DNA of 64,000 nt from Permianibacter fluminis (GTDB lineage Bacteria > Pseudomonadota > Gammaproteobacteria > Enterobacterales > Permianibacteraceae): NCBI RefSeq assembly GCF_013179735.1, contig NZ_JABMEG010000001.1, positions 3,224,001-3,288,000 on the forward strand, read 5' to 3'. Shown here one piece after another: positions 29,215-37,614 of the stretch (position 1 is its first letter; each line of letters starts with the position of its first letter). The translations under genes were made by a program, and so were the position numbers. The notes under the pieces are model-generated. The model was given only the letters and a program-made list of their open reading frames with translations. It was not told the DNA's origin and ran no database searches.

Positions 29215-29340
29215 GACGTCCTCTCCTGATGGCGCAAACACGCCATCACTCATGCTTTACCGAGCCGGTTTTATTAAACCTGTCTCACTGAAACCATCTC
29301 ACCGAACGGATTTCACGAAATCTGCTGCAGTGAACCGGCA

Positions 29341-29967
29341 TCAATGCCAAATCAATCGTGCTGCCAACAGCCAGAGCAGCACACCAAGAATGCGATCAAA
29401 CCAGACCCCAGCTCGCAGGAACATTGCCCGCACCGGAGGTCGCACCATCACCCAGGCGACGAGCACAAACCACAGCGCCGTCACCACCAGCATCCACAAG
29501 CCATACGCCAGTTGTACCGGCCAAGGCGTACTGCGACTGACAATTGACGTAAACAATGCCAGAAAGAACAGCGTCGCTTTTGGATTCAGAGCATTGGTCA
29601 GAAAGCCGGTGCGAAACGCTTGCAAACTGCTGGGCATGTCGCCGCCATTGCCGCTGACATCCATCGTTGCCATCGCGCCGCTGTGCAGGCATTTCCAGCC
29701 CAGCCACAGCAGATACGCTGCACCGGCGTAACGCACCAGCTGAAACAGTTGCGGATTGTCACGCAGCAAAATCGCGATGCCGAGCACGGTGTAGAAAACA
29801 TGCACCAGAATACCGGTGCCGATACCCACTGCGGTGATGCTGCCGGTGCGAAAACCAAATCGTACGCTCTGCCGGACCGTCATCAAAAAGTCCGGTCCGG
29901 GGCTGATCACGGCGAGCAGATGCGCAACCGCGATCAACGCAAACTCACTGCCGTATTGCGCCAGCAC
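29341..29967 (-). CDS. LysE/RhtB-family amino acid exporter
   Basis: The 208-residue inner-membrane protein has six hydrophobic segments and the family signature SPGPDFLMTVRQSVRFGFRTG near residue 22, with NPKATLFFLALF in the middle. LysE/RhtB proteins export amino acids such as threonine, homoserine, cysteine or lysine. Its place between CBS and CGL genes, 22 bases after the CBS stop, suggests export of cysteine, homocysteine or homoserine; this is inferred from position only. A 126-base gap with inverted repeats separates it from CGL. Confidence 0.88.
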   Translation of the reverse strand: MLAQYGSEFALIAVAHLLAVISPGPDFLMTVRQSVRFGFRTGSITAVGIGTGILVHVFYTVLGIAILLRDNPQLFQLVRYAGAAYLLWLGWKCLHSGAMATMDVSGNGGDMPSSLQAFRTGFLTNALNPKATLFFLALFTSIVSRSTPWPVQLAYGLWMLVVTALWFVLVAWVMVRPPVRAMFLRAGVWFDRILGVLLWLLAARLIWH

Positions 29968-29989
29968 GTTGATAATCTACCGGGCGGAA

Positions 29990-30958
29990 TTACAACAAGC
30001 CCTTTTCCTGCAACCAGACGTCGTTGTACACCTTGGAGACGTAACGGGTGCCGGTATCGCAAACGAGGGTAACGACCCGCTTTGGTGTTTGCTGTTCACG
30101 GCAATAGCGCAGCGCCGCTGCCAGCAAGGTACCGGTGGACGAGCCGCCCATCAGACCTTCTTTGGCGAGTAACTCGCGGGCCGCATGAATGGCTTCGCGA
30201 TCCGGAATTTCATAGGACTTGGTGACCAGCGACATGTCGCAGATAGACGGGATGAAATCCTCGCCGATACCTTCGACAACCCAGGAGCCCGCCTGCTTGA
30301 ATTCGCCGGTGCGGTGGTACAGATCGAGAATCGAACCTTCCGGGTCGGCCAGCACGATATCGACCTTCGGATTTTTCTCTTTCAGGTAGCGACCGACGCC
30401 AGACAGCGTGCCGCCCGAACCGACACCGATCACCATCGCGTCGATCTTGCCTTCCATCTGCTGCCAAATTTCCGGACCGGTGGTTTCGTAATGCGCCTGC
30501 ACGTTGGCTGGATTGGCAAACTGGTTGACGAAGAACGCATTCGGCATTTCCCGCGCCAGACGCGCCGCCACTTCCTGGTAATACTCGGGGTGACCTTTGA
30601 CCACATCGGAACGGGTGCGGATCACTTGGGCGCCCATCGCCCGCAGGTTGTATTCCTTTTCCATGCTCATCTTGTCGGGCATGACAATCAGCATTTTGTA
30701 GCCTTTCTGGGCGGCCACCAGTGCCAAACCCAAGCCGGTATTGCCGGCAGTCGCCTCAACCAGGGTATCGCCCGGTTTGATCAGGCCTTGCTGTTCAGCG
30801 GCACGAATCATGTACAACGCGATGCGGTCTTTGATCGAACCACCGGGGTTCATCAACTCCAGCTTGCCAAACAACTGGCAAACGCCGGTGTCAAGTTTGC
30901 TCAGGGTGGTCATCGGCGTATTACCGATCATCTCCAGGACATTACCGCTAACCGACAT
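29990..30958 (-). CDS. Cystathionine beta-synthase, catalytic core only
   Basis: The enzyme would condense serine with homocysteine to cystathionine, the first step of reverse transsulfuration. The 322-residue fold-type II PLP enzyme has Lys43 in NPGGSIKDR and the phosphate-binding loop GVGSGGTLSG. The motif VEGIGEDFIP (228-237) marks CBS rather than O-acetylserine-dependent cysteine synthase CysK or CysM. No CBS regulatory domains follow, as in bacterial homologues. It is the first gene of a minus-strand set with an exporter and CGL, an arrangement known in Pseudomonas (without the exporter, to my recollection). Confidence 0.86.
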   Translation of the reverse strand: MSVSGNVLEMIGNTPMTTLSKLDTGVCQLFGKLELMNPGGSIKDRIALYMIRAAEQQGLIKPGDTLVEATAGNTGLGLALVAAQKGYKMLIVMPDKMSMEKEYNLRAMGAQVIRTRSDVVKGHPEYYQEVAARLAREMPNAFFVNQFANPANVQAHYETTGPEIWQQMEGKIDAMVIGVGSGGTLSGVGRYLKEKNPKVDIVLADPEGSILDLYHRTGEFKQAGSWVVEGIGEDFIPSICDMSLVTKSYEIPDREAIHAARELLAKEGLMGGSSTGTLLAAALRYCREQQTPKRVVTLVCDTGTRYVSKVYNDVWLQEKGLL

Positions 30959-31274
30959 ACTTAACCTCGATCAAATAGAACCAACATCAGGTGGGGTACG
31001 CTGCGTTACCGGACGGCGTTCGCTGCGCTGGCTTTTACCGCCCGTTTTTGCGGCCGGCGTTTTGCACCGCCGACACTTTTTACTACCGGCTTTTTCCGGG
31101 AAAAACCGGGGCGCTACTTTAGCACAGAGCAGGCGGCGGGCTCCCGACTCATCGTACCGGTGTCAACGGACGGCCATTGCTATACTCGGTCCGCTTTTCG
31201 AGGACCATTTAGACGTCCATCTATCCAAATTTGCGAACAATACGAGCGCCCTTCATGGGCCGTGGTAAGGAAAC
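30959..31274. other. Divergent intergenic region between CBS and the E1 dehydrogenase gene
   Basis: These 316 bases hold no gene that I can support. They contain five T-runs of four or five bases between 31033 and 31095 at uneven spacing, an imperfect palindrome around 31086-31109 (CCGG-CTTTTTCC and GGGAAAAACCGG), and a possible plus-strand -10 box TATACT near 31190 without a clear -35. Both divergent promoters should lie here. No known riboswitch is recognisable to me. Confidence 0.5.
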
Positions 31275-33482
31275 ATGCTGGATCGCGCCAAAGCTGTAGA
31301 TGAAAACTTCACCCGCCGTGTCCTTGACGGTAATTTTCCCGCCCCGGTTCGCCGCATCACTGCCGCTCAGGCGGGGCTGAACCGCGACACGTTTATCGAG
31401 CTGTTCCATTCGCAATTGCTGTCGCGCCATCTCGACCTGCAGGCGCGCATCCTGAAAGACAAGGGCCTTGGATTTTATACCATCGGTTCCAGTGGTCACG
31501 AAGGTAACGCCGCGATCGCCAAAGTGTTTCGCCATACCGACATGGCGTTTCTGCACTATCGCAGCGGCGCATTCATGGTGCAGCGTTCAAAACACCTGCC
31601 GGAAATCAACCCGGTGCGCGATCAGATGCTGTCGTTTGTCTGCAGCAAACTGGATCCGATTTCCCAAGGCCGGCACAAGGTATTTGGCTCGGTGCCGCTG
31701 TGGGTGCCACCGCAGACATCCACGATTGCCTCGCATCTGCCCAAGGCGGTCGGCGCCGCGCATGGCCTCGGCAAGGCAAAAAAAACAGGTATCGAACCGG
31801 TCATACCGAGTGACAGCGTCATTCTTTGCTCGTTTGGTGATGCGTCACTGAATCACGGCAGCTCGCAGATTGCCTTCAACACGGCCGAATACTGGTCGTA
31901 CAAAGGCGAAGAAATGCCGTTGGTTTTTATTTGTGAAGACAATGGCATCGGCATTTCGGTATCAACACCGCCGAACTGGGTGCAGCACACCATGCAGCGC
32001 CGCAGTGGTCTGGCGTACGTGCAATGTTCCGGCCTGCATTTGCCGGATATCTGGTTGGCCGCACAGGAAGCTGAAGAAATCGCCCGTCAGGAGCGCCGCC
32101 CGGTGTTCCTGCATGTGCAGACCATTCGCCTGATGGGTCACGCCGGCAACGACACCGAAAGCCAGTACCACGCCCAAAAGAAAATCGAAGAAACCGAAGC
32201 CCAGGATCCCTTGCTGCATTCGGCCCGTATCGCGATTGAATCCGGCTTTATGACGGCCAATGAAATCGTCGCCCTGTATGAAAACATCCGTCAGCAGGTT
32301 GCCTACGAAGCCGAAGAAACCCTGAAGCTGCCGAAGCTCGACAATGCGGTCGATATCATGGCGGCATTGGCACCAGAAAAGCCGGCCAAGCCACTGCCGC
32401 CGGCTCTGACAAGTGATCAGACGCTGCAGGTTTTCGGCAAGGCCCAGTCGCAACTCGCTGAACCGCGCACTCTGGCCAATCTGATCAACTTCGCACTGAC
32501 CGATATCATGGCCCGCTACCCAAACACCGTGATGTTCGGTGAAGACGTCGGCAAGAAAGGTGGTGTGTATCGCGTTACGGCTGACATTCAGGCCCGCATC
32601 GGCACCGACCGTGTGTTCGACACGCTACTGGAAGAAACCTCGATTCTCGGCGGTGCCATCGGCTATGCGCAAATCGGCTTGCTACCGATTCCGGAAATCC
32701 AGTTTCTGGCCTACACCCACAACGCCGAAGATCAGATTCGCGGTGAAGCGTCGACCTTGTCCTTCTTCTCCGCGGGTCAATACAGCAACCCGATGGTGAT
32801 ACGCATCGCCGGCCTCGGCTATCAAAAAGGTTTCGGCGGTCATTTTCATAATGACAACGCCTTTGCCTTCTTGCGGGAAATCCCTGGCGTGATCCTCGCA
32901 ATCCCATCCAATGGTCATGACGCTGCGCGGATGTTGCAGACCTGCGTTCGACTCGCGGATGAGCAGAAGCGCGTGGTTGTCTTTCTGGAGCCGATTGCGC
33001 TTTATCACGTCAAGGATTTGCACGAGAAGAACGACAACGGCTGGGCGTTTACCTACCCGGCCAACGAAGCGCCGCTGGCGTATGGCGAACCTGGCATTCA
33101 TGGCGACGGCAAGGATTTGGTCATCGTCACCTATGGCAATGGCAATTACCTGTCGCGTCAGGCCGAGAAAATCCTGCGTGACAAGCATGGCATCGCCAGC
33201 AAGATTGTCGATTTGCGCTGGGTAGCACCGTTGCATATCGAGCACTTACTGAAGGCCGTTGAGGGCTACAAGAAAGTGTTGATTGTCGATGAGTGCCGCA
33301 AGACCGGCTCGCTGTCGGAAGAAATCACCACCCATCTGGTTGAGCACAGCAAGAAGCTGCCGCAGATAAAACGCATCACCGGCAAAGACAGCTTTATCAC
33401 CACCGGCACCTCATGGCAGTACCTGCTGCCGAGTGTTGACGATATCGTCACGGCGGCCATCGCACTACATCAGGGCAAGTAA
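31275..33482 (+). CDS. Alpha-keto acid dehydrogenase E1, alpha and beta subunits fused
   Basis: The 735-residue protein joins an E1-alpha domain (about 1-385) and an E1-beta domain (about 400-735) of a branched-chain-type 2-oxo acid dehydrogenase. The thiamine-diphosphate site is visible as FGDASLNHGSSQ followed by CEDNGIGIS; the beta part begins LANLINFALTDIMARYPN and includes FGEDVGKKGGVY. The start ATG follows TAAGGAAAC. No E2 or E3 gene is nearby, so it must share them with another complex. It is divergent from a cystathionine set that would release 2-oxobutyrate, a possible substrate; this link is inference. Confidence 0.9.
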   Translation: MLDRAKAVDENFTRRVLDGNFPAPVRRITAAQAGLNRDTFIELFHSQLLSRHLDLQARILKDKGLGFYTIGSSGHEGNAAIAKVFRHTDMAFLHYRSGAFMVQRSKHLPEINPVRDQMLSFVCSKLDPISQGRHKVFGSVPLWVPPQTSTIASHLPKAVGAAHGLGKAKKTGIEPVIPSDSVILCSFGDASLNHGSSQIAFNTAEYWSYKGEEMPLVFICEDNGIGISVSTPPNWVQHTMQRRSGLAYVQCSGLHLPDIWLAAQEAEEIARQERRPVFLHVQTIRLMGHAGNDTESQYHAQKKIEETEAQDPLLHSARIAIESGFMTANEIVALYENIRQQVAYEAEETLKLPKLDNAVDIMAALAPEKPAKPLPPALTSDQTLQVFGKAQSQLAEPRTLANLINFALTDIMARYPNTVMFGEDVGKKGGVYRVTADIQARIGTDRVFDTLLEETSILGGAIGYAQIGLLPIPEIQFLAYTHNAEDQIRGEASTLSFFSAGQYSNPMVIRIAGLGYQKGFGGHFHNDNAFAFLREIPGVILAIPSNGHDAARMLQTCVRLADEQKRVVVFLEPIALYHVKDLHEKNDNGWAFTYPANEAPLAYGEPGIHGDGKDLVIVTYGNGNYLSRQAEKILRDKHGIASKIVDLRWVAPLHIEHLLKAVEGYKKVLIVDECRKTGSLSEEITTHLVEHSKKLPQIKRITGKDSFITTGTSWQYLLPSVDDIVTAAIALHQGK

Positions 33483-33518
33483 ACTTGCCATCAACTTGGC
33501 TTTAACTTGCCGTCAACA

Positions 33519-33549
33519 CGCGCCGCCGCCCTATTTGGGCGGCGGCGCG
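33519..33549 (+). terminator. GC-rich hairpin after the E1 gene, no T run
   Basis: CGCGCCGCCGCCC and GGGCGGCGGCGCG (13 bp, perfect) enclose a five-base TATTT loop, 37 bases after the E1 stop. It is followed by CTATGATTTG rather than a T run, so efficient intrinsic termination is doubtful; it may act as a 3'-end stabiliser or attenuator before cls. Confidence 0.6.
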
Positions 33550-33594
33550 CTATGATTTGCCTCACCTCATCCACACCCTGTACCGAACCTACGC

Positions 33595-34998
33595 ATGAAC
33601 TGGCAACAGTTTGTCGAACTCTATGTCCCGCTGATCGCAACCGGCTTGCTGCTGCTGATTGGCCTGACGCGACTGCGTTATCAGGCATCAAGCAGTGCCA
33701 ACAGCTGGGGTTGGGCCTTGGCCATGATCTTCATGCCCTGGCTCGCCGTGCCGGTGTATCTGCTGCTCGGCAGTCGCAAAATCGCCGCCCGCCGACGCAG
33801 CAAAAGGCCGCTGCAATTTGCAGCACACACGCCAGATGCCTGTCGTCCCTGTTCGCGTCTTGACCGGTTGATTCAAGCCTACCAATTACCGGCTGCCAGC
33901 ACGGGCAATCAGGTGAAGTTCTATTCCTCCGAACATGGCGGCCTTGATGCCCTGCTAAAACTGTTGGCTGCAGCAACCCGACAAATCGATGTCTCGGTGT
34001 ACATCTTGCGTGCCGATGCTACCGGGCAACGAATCGTGGAGCTGCTGACCGCCAAGGCAAAAGCGGGTATCAGGGTTCGGGTGCTGGTCGATGGCGCCGG
34101 TTCATGGCTACTGTCGAACCGCGCGCTGCGCCGGTTGCGTCAGCATGGCGGCGAGTTTGCGGTGTTTCATCCGATGTTGCTCAGTTTGCTCACCGGCCGC
34201 GGTGGTCTGCGCAATCACCGCAAGCTGGTGGTAATCGATCAGCAAAGTGCCTGGACGGGTGGTGCCAATCTGGCACAGGAATATTTCTCCCGTTTGTTGA
34301 AGCAAAAGCCATGGCGGGATCTGGTCGCCGTTGTGCACGGACCGGCGGTCGCTGAGCTGGCGCGAATCTTCGAAGCCGATTGGTTTTACGCTACCGGAAA
34401 AACCACAAGCGATCAGCAGGCAGCCAATCCTGACATTGCCGAGCCTGACATTACGAAACCTGGCCATGCGGTGATACAGGTGCTGCCATCGGGGCCCGAT
34501 GTGCCGGATGAACCTTTGCTGGATGCCGTGCTGACAGCACTCTACAACGCCGAGCGCAGTATCACGGTGCTGACACCGTATTTTGTTCCGGATGACAGCG
34601 TGCTGTTTGCGCTGGAATCGGCACTGCGCCGCGGCGTGCAGGTCAGGCTGGTGTTACCGCGCCGCTCCGACAACCCGCTGGTCGATGCCGCCCGCAAACC
34701 GGCCTTGGCCCAATTGCTGAAACTGGGGCTGAATCTGCGCGCCATCCACGGCCGCATGATGCACGCCAAGGCGCTGATCGTTGACGAACAGCTGGCCATG
34801 ATCGGCTCGGTCAATTGGGATTACCGCAGTTTCTTCATCAATTACGAACTGAGCCTGCTCTGCCATGATCGCGCCAGTGTCAACGATCTGCAGCGCTGGT
34901 TCGACGATACCTGCGCCGAAGCACAACCTTGGCCCGAATTGAAACCGCTGGGCCCACTGACTGCCTCACTGCTGCACCTGATCAAGCCCTTGTTGTAA
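33595..34998 (+). CDS. Cardiolipin synthase (phospholipase D family)
   Basis: The 467-residue enzyme would join two phosphatidylglycerol molecules, or PG with PE, to make cardiolipin at the inner membrane. It has two N-terminal membrane helices (about 8-27 and 38-58) and two HKD motifs: NHRKLVVID (His208) and MHAKALIVD (His390), each followed by GGAN or GSVN(W)D. This is the ClsA-type layout. The start ATG has no strong ribosome site. It follows the E1 gene by 112 bases and is convergent to pdxB. Confidence 0.92.
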   Translation: MNWQQFVELYVPLIATGLLLLIGLTRLRYQASSSANSWGWALAMIFMPWLAVPVYLLLGSRKIAARRRSKRPLQFAAHTPDACRPCSRLDRLIQAYQLPAASTGNQVKFYSSEHGGLDALLKLLAAATRQIDVSVYILRADATGQRIVELLTAKAKAGIRVRVLVDGAGSWLLSNRALRRLRQHGGEFAVFHPMLLSLLTGRGGLRNHRKLVVIDQQSAWTGGANLAQEYFSRLLKQKPWRDLVAVVHGPAVAELARIFEADWFYATGKTTSDQQAANPDIAEPDITKPGHAVIQVLPSGPDVPDEPLLDAVLTALYNAERSITVLTPYFVPDDSVLFALESALRRGVQVRLVLPRRSDNPLVDAARKPALAQLLKLGLNLRAIHGRMMHAKALIVDEQLAMIGSVNWDYRSFFINYELSLLCHDRASVNDLQRWFDDTCAEAQPWPELKPLGPLTASLLHLIKPLL

Positions 34999-35054
34999 AA
35001 CGTGCTTGCTTTGACAAACGCCAGCGGCAATAGGGACTGTCGCAACAGCCGATG

Positions 35055-36296
35055 TCAAATAAACGCGGCCAAGGATTGGTAGCGGGTTGCAATGGATTCA
35101 CTGGCAGTAAAACGCCACGACACCAACTCTCGTCGCTCGGGATAGTTTTTTCGCAACAGATCAAACGCTGCCCGGCGATCTGCGGCAGCTGCCAATGCAG
35201 CACGTAGCGCCGCATCATCGCGACGCGGGTCATAGCAGTTGAGTAATTGCTGTAGCAGCCACTGCTGTGCCAGTTCTTGCCGTACCTGTTCTCGCGGTGC
35301 CAGTAATGCTTGCGGTAGAGCCTGTGTGGTCAGATCCTGTGTTGTGAGATCCAGTGCAGCCAAATGCTGAGCCGCCCGATCCGGAACAGCAAAGTCCGGC
35401 ACCGCGCCCTGCCCTGCGACCGGCAATTGCCAACGTTCGGCATTGGCCGCATCCAAACCGAAATGCTGGCGAAACGCCGCATGGATCATGAAACTGCCAT
35501 TGCATTTGCCTTCACGACTGTAACCCGCGATATGCGGCGTCGCCAGATCGACTCGTTGCAGCAAATCGTCCGGCAGATCCGGCTCGTGCTCCCAAACATC
35601 AAGTACAGCGGCGCGTGTCGGTTCCGCCCTCAACCAGTCAAGCAGCGCATGGTTGTCCACCACCGGGCCACGACAGCTATTGATTACAACCCGCGCCCGC
35701 ATGCTGGCAAACGCCGCCTCATCCAGCCAATGCCAAGTCGGATGCGCCCCCTGTTTGTTCAGCGGCACATGCAAGGTCAGCACATCGCAATCGCGCAGCT
35801 CAGCAGCGGTGCACCACTGCTGCGCCCGGTTTTGCGCCTCGGCCAGCGGCGGATCACAAACCCGGAATGGCCATGCGAGAGCGGTCAATTTGGCAGCAAG
35901 CCGGCGGCCAACATTGCCGTAACCGAGGATGCCAATGACATCGCGTCCGGGTCGGAACCGATTGCGCTCGGCCAGCACCAACAAGCTAGCAATAACATAC
36001 TCGGCCACTGCATTGGCATTGCAGCCGGGGGCATTGGCAAACGCGATACCCGCATCTGCCAACGCGACGTGATCAACATGATCGGTACCAATGGTCGCGC
36101 TGCCAACAAAACGGACCGCACTGCCTTTCAGCAAGTTTGCGTTGACCGTCGTGACTGAGCGCACCAGCAAGGCATCGGCATCAGCCAAATCGTGCGCGGT
36201 AATCGCCCGCCCGGGCCGCAGCACCAGTTCGCCGAACGCGGAAAATAGCTCGCGCACCAGTGGGATATTTTCATCAGCTACCAGCTTCATTTTCAT
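35055..36296 (-). CDS. pdxB: Erythronate-4-phosphate dehydrogenase PdxB
   Basis: PdxB oxidises 4-phosphoerythronate in the DXP-dependent pyridoxal phosphate route. The 413-residue protein has the D-2-hydroxyacid dehydrogenase fold: VADENIPL at the start, GSATIGTDHVDH, the NAD loop GILGYGNVGRRLA, and NSCRGPVVDN. Its length exceeds E. coli PdxB (378), mostly through a C-terminal insertion rich in Leu, Thr and Gln (LDLTTQDLTTQALPQ) before a final alpha-helical dimerisation tail. Start codons GTG, ATG and ATG lie within 10 bases (36299, 36296, 36290) with no clear Shine-Dalgarno; I took the first ATG. Confidence 0.9.
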   Translation of the reverse strand: MKMKLVADENIPLVRELFSAFGELVLRPGRAITAHDLADADALLVRSVTTVNANLLKGSAVRFVGSATIGTDHVDHVALADAGIAFANAPGCNANAVAEYVIASLLVLAERNRFRPGRDVIGILGYGNVGRRLAAKLTALAWPFRVCDPPLAEAQNRAQQWCTAAELRDCDVLTLHVPLNKQGAHPTWHWLDEAAFASMRARVVINSCRGPVVDNHALLDWLRAEPTRAAVLDVWEHEPDLPDDLLQRVDLATPHIAGYSREGKCNGSFMIHAAFRQHFGLDAANAERWQLPVAGQGAVPDFAVPDRAAQHLAALDLTTQDLTTQALPQALLAPREQVRQELAQQWLLQQLLNCYDPRRDDAALRAALAAAADRRAAFDLLRKNYPERRELVSWRFTASESIATRYQSLAAFI

Positions 36297-36711
36297 CACA
36301 GATCAATTTGGTAAGCGTTATCAATCGAAAACAACGTCGGGCAAAAAATGCCCTCATCGCTCAAGTCGGCATCTTGTTGCAATCGACCACCGCTGTGACA
36401 ACAGCACGCACACTGCATGCATATTACATCAGTACTGGAGCTTCAACGGCCGTTGCCTTTTCAATGCGGTATCAACCGCATTTGTCGCCGGAGAAAAATC
36501 GATGCCACTGCGCATAATCCACACCAGGTAACAATCGGTCGGCACTATTACCCGGCATTTTACCCGACAAATGAAGCAATTCAGCAGCTTAGCCTGCGCA
36601 CCGTTGTGACCGTCGCAAAACCCGGTTACCGATTCCAATTCTGCGAGAGTGCCAGAAATTCCTGTTTGTGCGAAAACGACACCGCGATACCCGCAAACAA
36701 GGAGAGACATC
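36297..36711. other. Intergenic region between pdxB and the DUF3718 gene
   Basis: The 415 bases contain open frames but none with a credible start or familiar sequence. The divergent promoters of pdxB and the small secreted protein gene should be here; I see AT-rich stretches near 36300-36350 and 36415-36430 but no convincing -35/-10 pair. The only clear signal is the AAGGAGAG ribosome binding site at the right end. Confidence 0.5.
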
Positions 36712-37101
36712 ATGAGCAAGCTAATGAAAGTGTCACTGCTGGCGATGGTCATTGCCGGTGCTACGGCGGCAAATGCCGGGGTTCGTTATGTTGCCGCTGA
36801 CGATTCGAAGGAATCACTGATCTGCGTCAGCGCGGCGGTTGACCACCATATGGCGTTTGCCAACAAACTGGAGCGAGTGGGCTTTACCTACAAGCTGGTG
36901 GCCAACAAGCTGGACTGCAATGGTCAGGATATTGCGTCGTTCAGCGCCGCGGCAGGTAACCTGAAAACCGCTTCCATTCTGGCACGGCACAGCTGGAGCA
37001 AGGGCAGCGTGCAGATCAAGGAAGTCGCCGCAGCAAACTCGGACCTGCGGCGCCCCGGTGCGGCACAAGGCGACATCGTCATTCTGGTGAAGGGTGAATG
37101 A
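36712..37101 (+). CDS. Small secreted DUF3718-like protein
   Basis: The 129-residue protein has a signal peptide (about 1-22, AANA before GVRYVAADD) and two cysteines (near residues 38 and 69) that could form a disulfide in the periplasm. The pattern SLICVSAAVDHH followed by a short helix and LDCNGQDI resembles the DUF3718 family of small secreted gamma-proteobacterial proteins of unknown function. AAGGAGAG lies 6 bases before the ATG, so it should be well translated. It stands alone and is followed by a strong GC hairpin. No function can be given. Confidence 0.75.
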   Translation: MSKLMKVSLLAMVIAGATAANAGVRYVAADDSKESLICVSAAVDHHMAFANKLERVGFTYKLVANKLDCNGQDIASFSAAAGNLKTASILARHSWSKGSVQIKEVAAANSDLRRPGAAQGDIVILVKGE

Positions 37102-37106
37102 AGCCA

Positions 37107-37144
37107 GCCCCGGGGCGCCGATCTTTGGTTCCGGCGCCCGGGGC
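37107..37144 (+). terminator. GC-rich hairpin after the DUF3718 gene
   Basis: GCCCCGGGGCGCCG and CGGCGCCCGGGGC pair with one bulged base around an 11-base loop, 5 bases after the stop codon. There is no T run after it (ATTCAG), so it may be a 3'-end stabiliser rather than an intrinsic terminator. The following 250 bases up to tRNA-Glu show nothing I can assign. Confidence 0.55.
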
Positions 37145-37401
37145 ATTCAGCCATGGTCGGTTTCGTGTCTGGGGGTGTGGGCCTGTTTTCCAGACTCGAT
37201 GGTGCCGACTCCACTTCACAGCGCCAAAGCGAGTTCGGGCGCTGAGCCTGAAGCTAGCTGCCGAAAATGTTGGTCGGCTTGGCGGCAATATGGTGAAGCG
37301 GAAAGCGGGGATCAGCGCAGTTCGAAGCATTCGGCAATGCGAATGCGGACGTGCGCAGGAAATTCTCGGCTGGCGGCAACGGGCGAGAAAGGAAAAGACG
37401 G

Positions 37402-37477
37402 TGGCGTCCCCACGGGGATTCGAACCCCGGTTACCGCCGTGAAAGGGCGATGTCCTAGGCCTCTAGACGATGGGGAC
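37402..37477 (-). tRNA. tRNA-Glu (TTC anticodon)
   Basis: The 76-base gene on the minus strand reads GTCCCCATCGTCTAGAGGCC at its 5' end, has the anticodon loop CTTTCAC (anticodon TTC), the T-loop GGTTCGAATCC and an encoded CCA. It is one of the three tRNAs that receive the 2-thiouridine made by MnmA. A sigma-70 promoter lies 40 bases upstream. Confidence 0.97.
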
Positions 37478-37517
37478 GCAGAAGGCAAAAATGCCGACCC
37501 GTTGCAAAGGCCGGCGC

Positions 37518-37546
37518 ATTCTACTGGCCGGGTCCGGCCCTGTCAA
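37518..37546 (-). promoter_or_regulatory. Sigma-70 promoter of tRNA-Glu
   Basis: Read on the minus strand, TTGACA (37546-37541) and TAGAAT (37523-37518) are separated by exactly 17 bases. The tRNA begins about 40 bases downstream of the -10 box, leaving a short leader. The -35 is a perfect consensus match. Confidence 0.85.
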
Positions 37547-37614
37547 AGCGCTTTACGATTTGCCGACACTTCTCATTCAAGACTTCAAAAAATACGTCTA
37601 ACTTATTGTTTTAT

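Noticed and set aside
31030-31110. Phased T-tracts as a bent-DNA element
   Set aside because: Spacing between the T-runs is about 12, 14, 17 and 14 bases, not close to 10.5, so strong intrinsic curvature is not expected.
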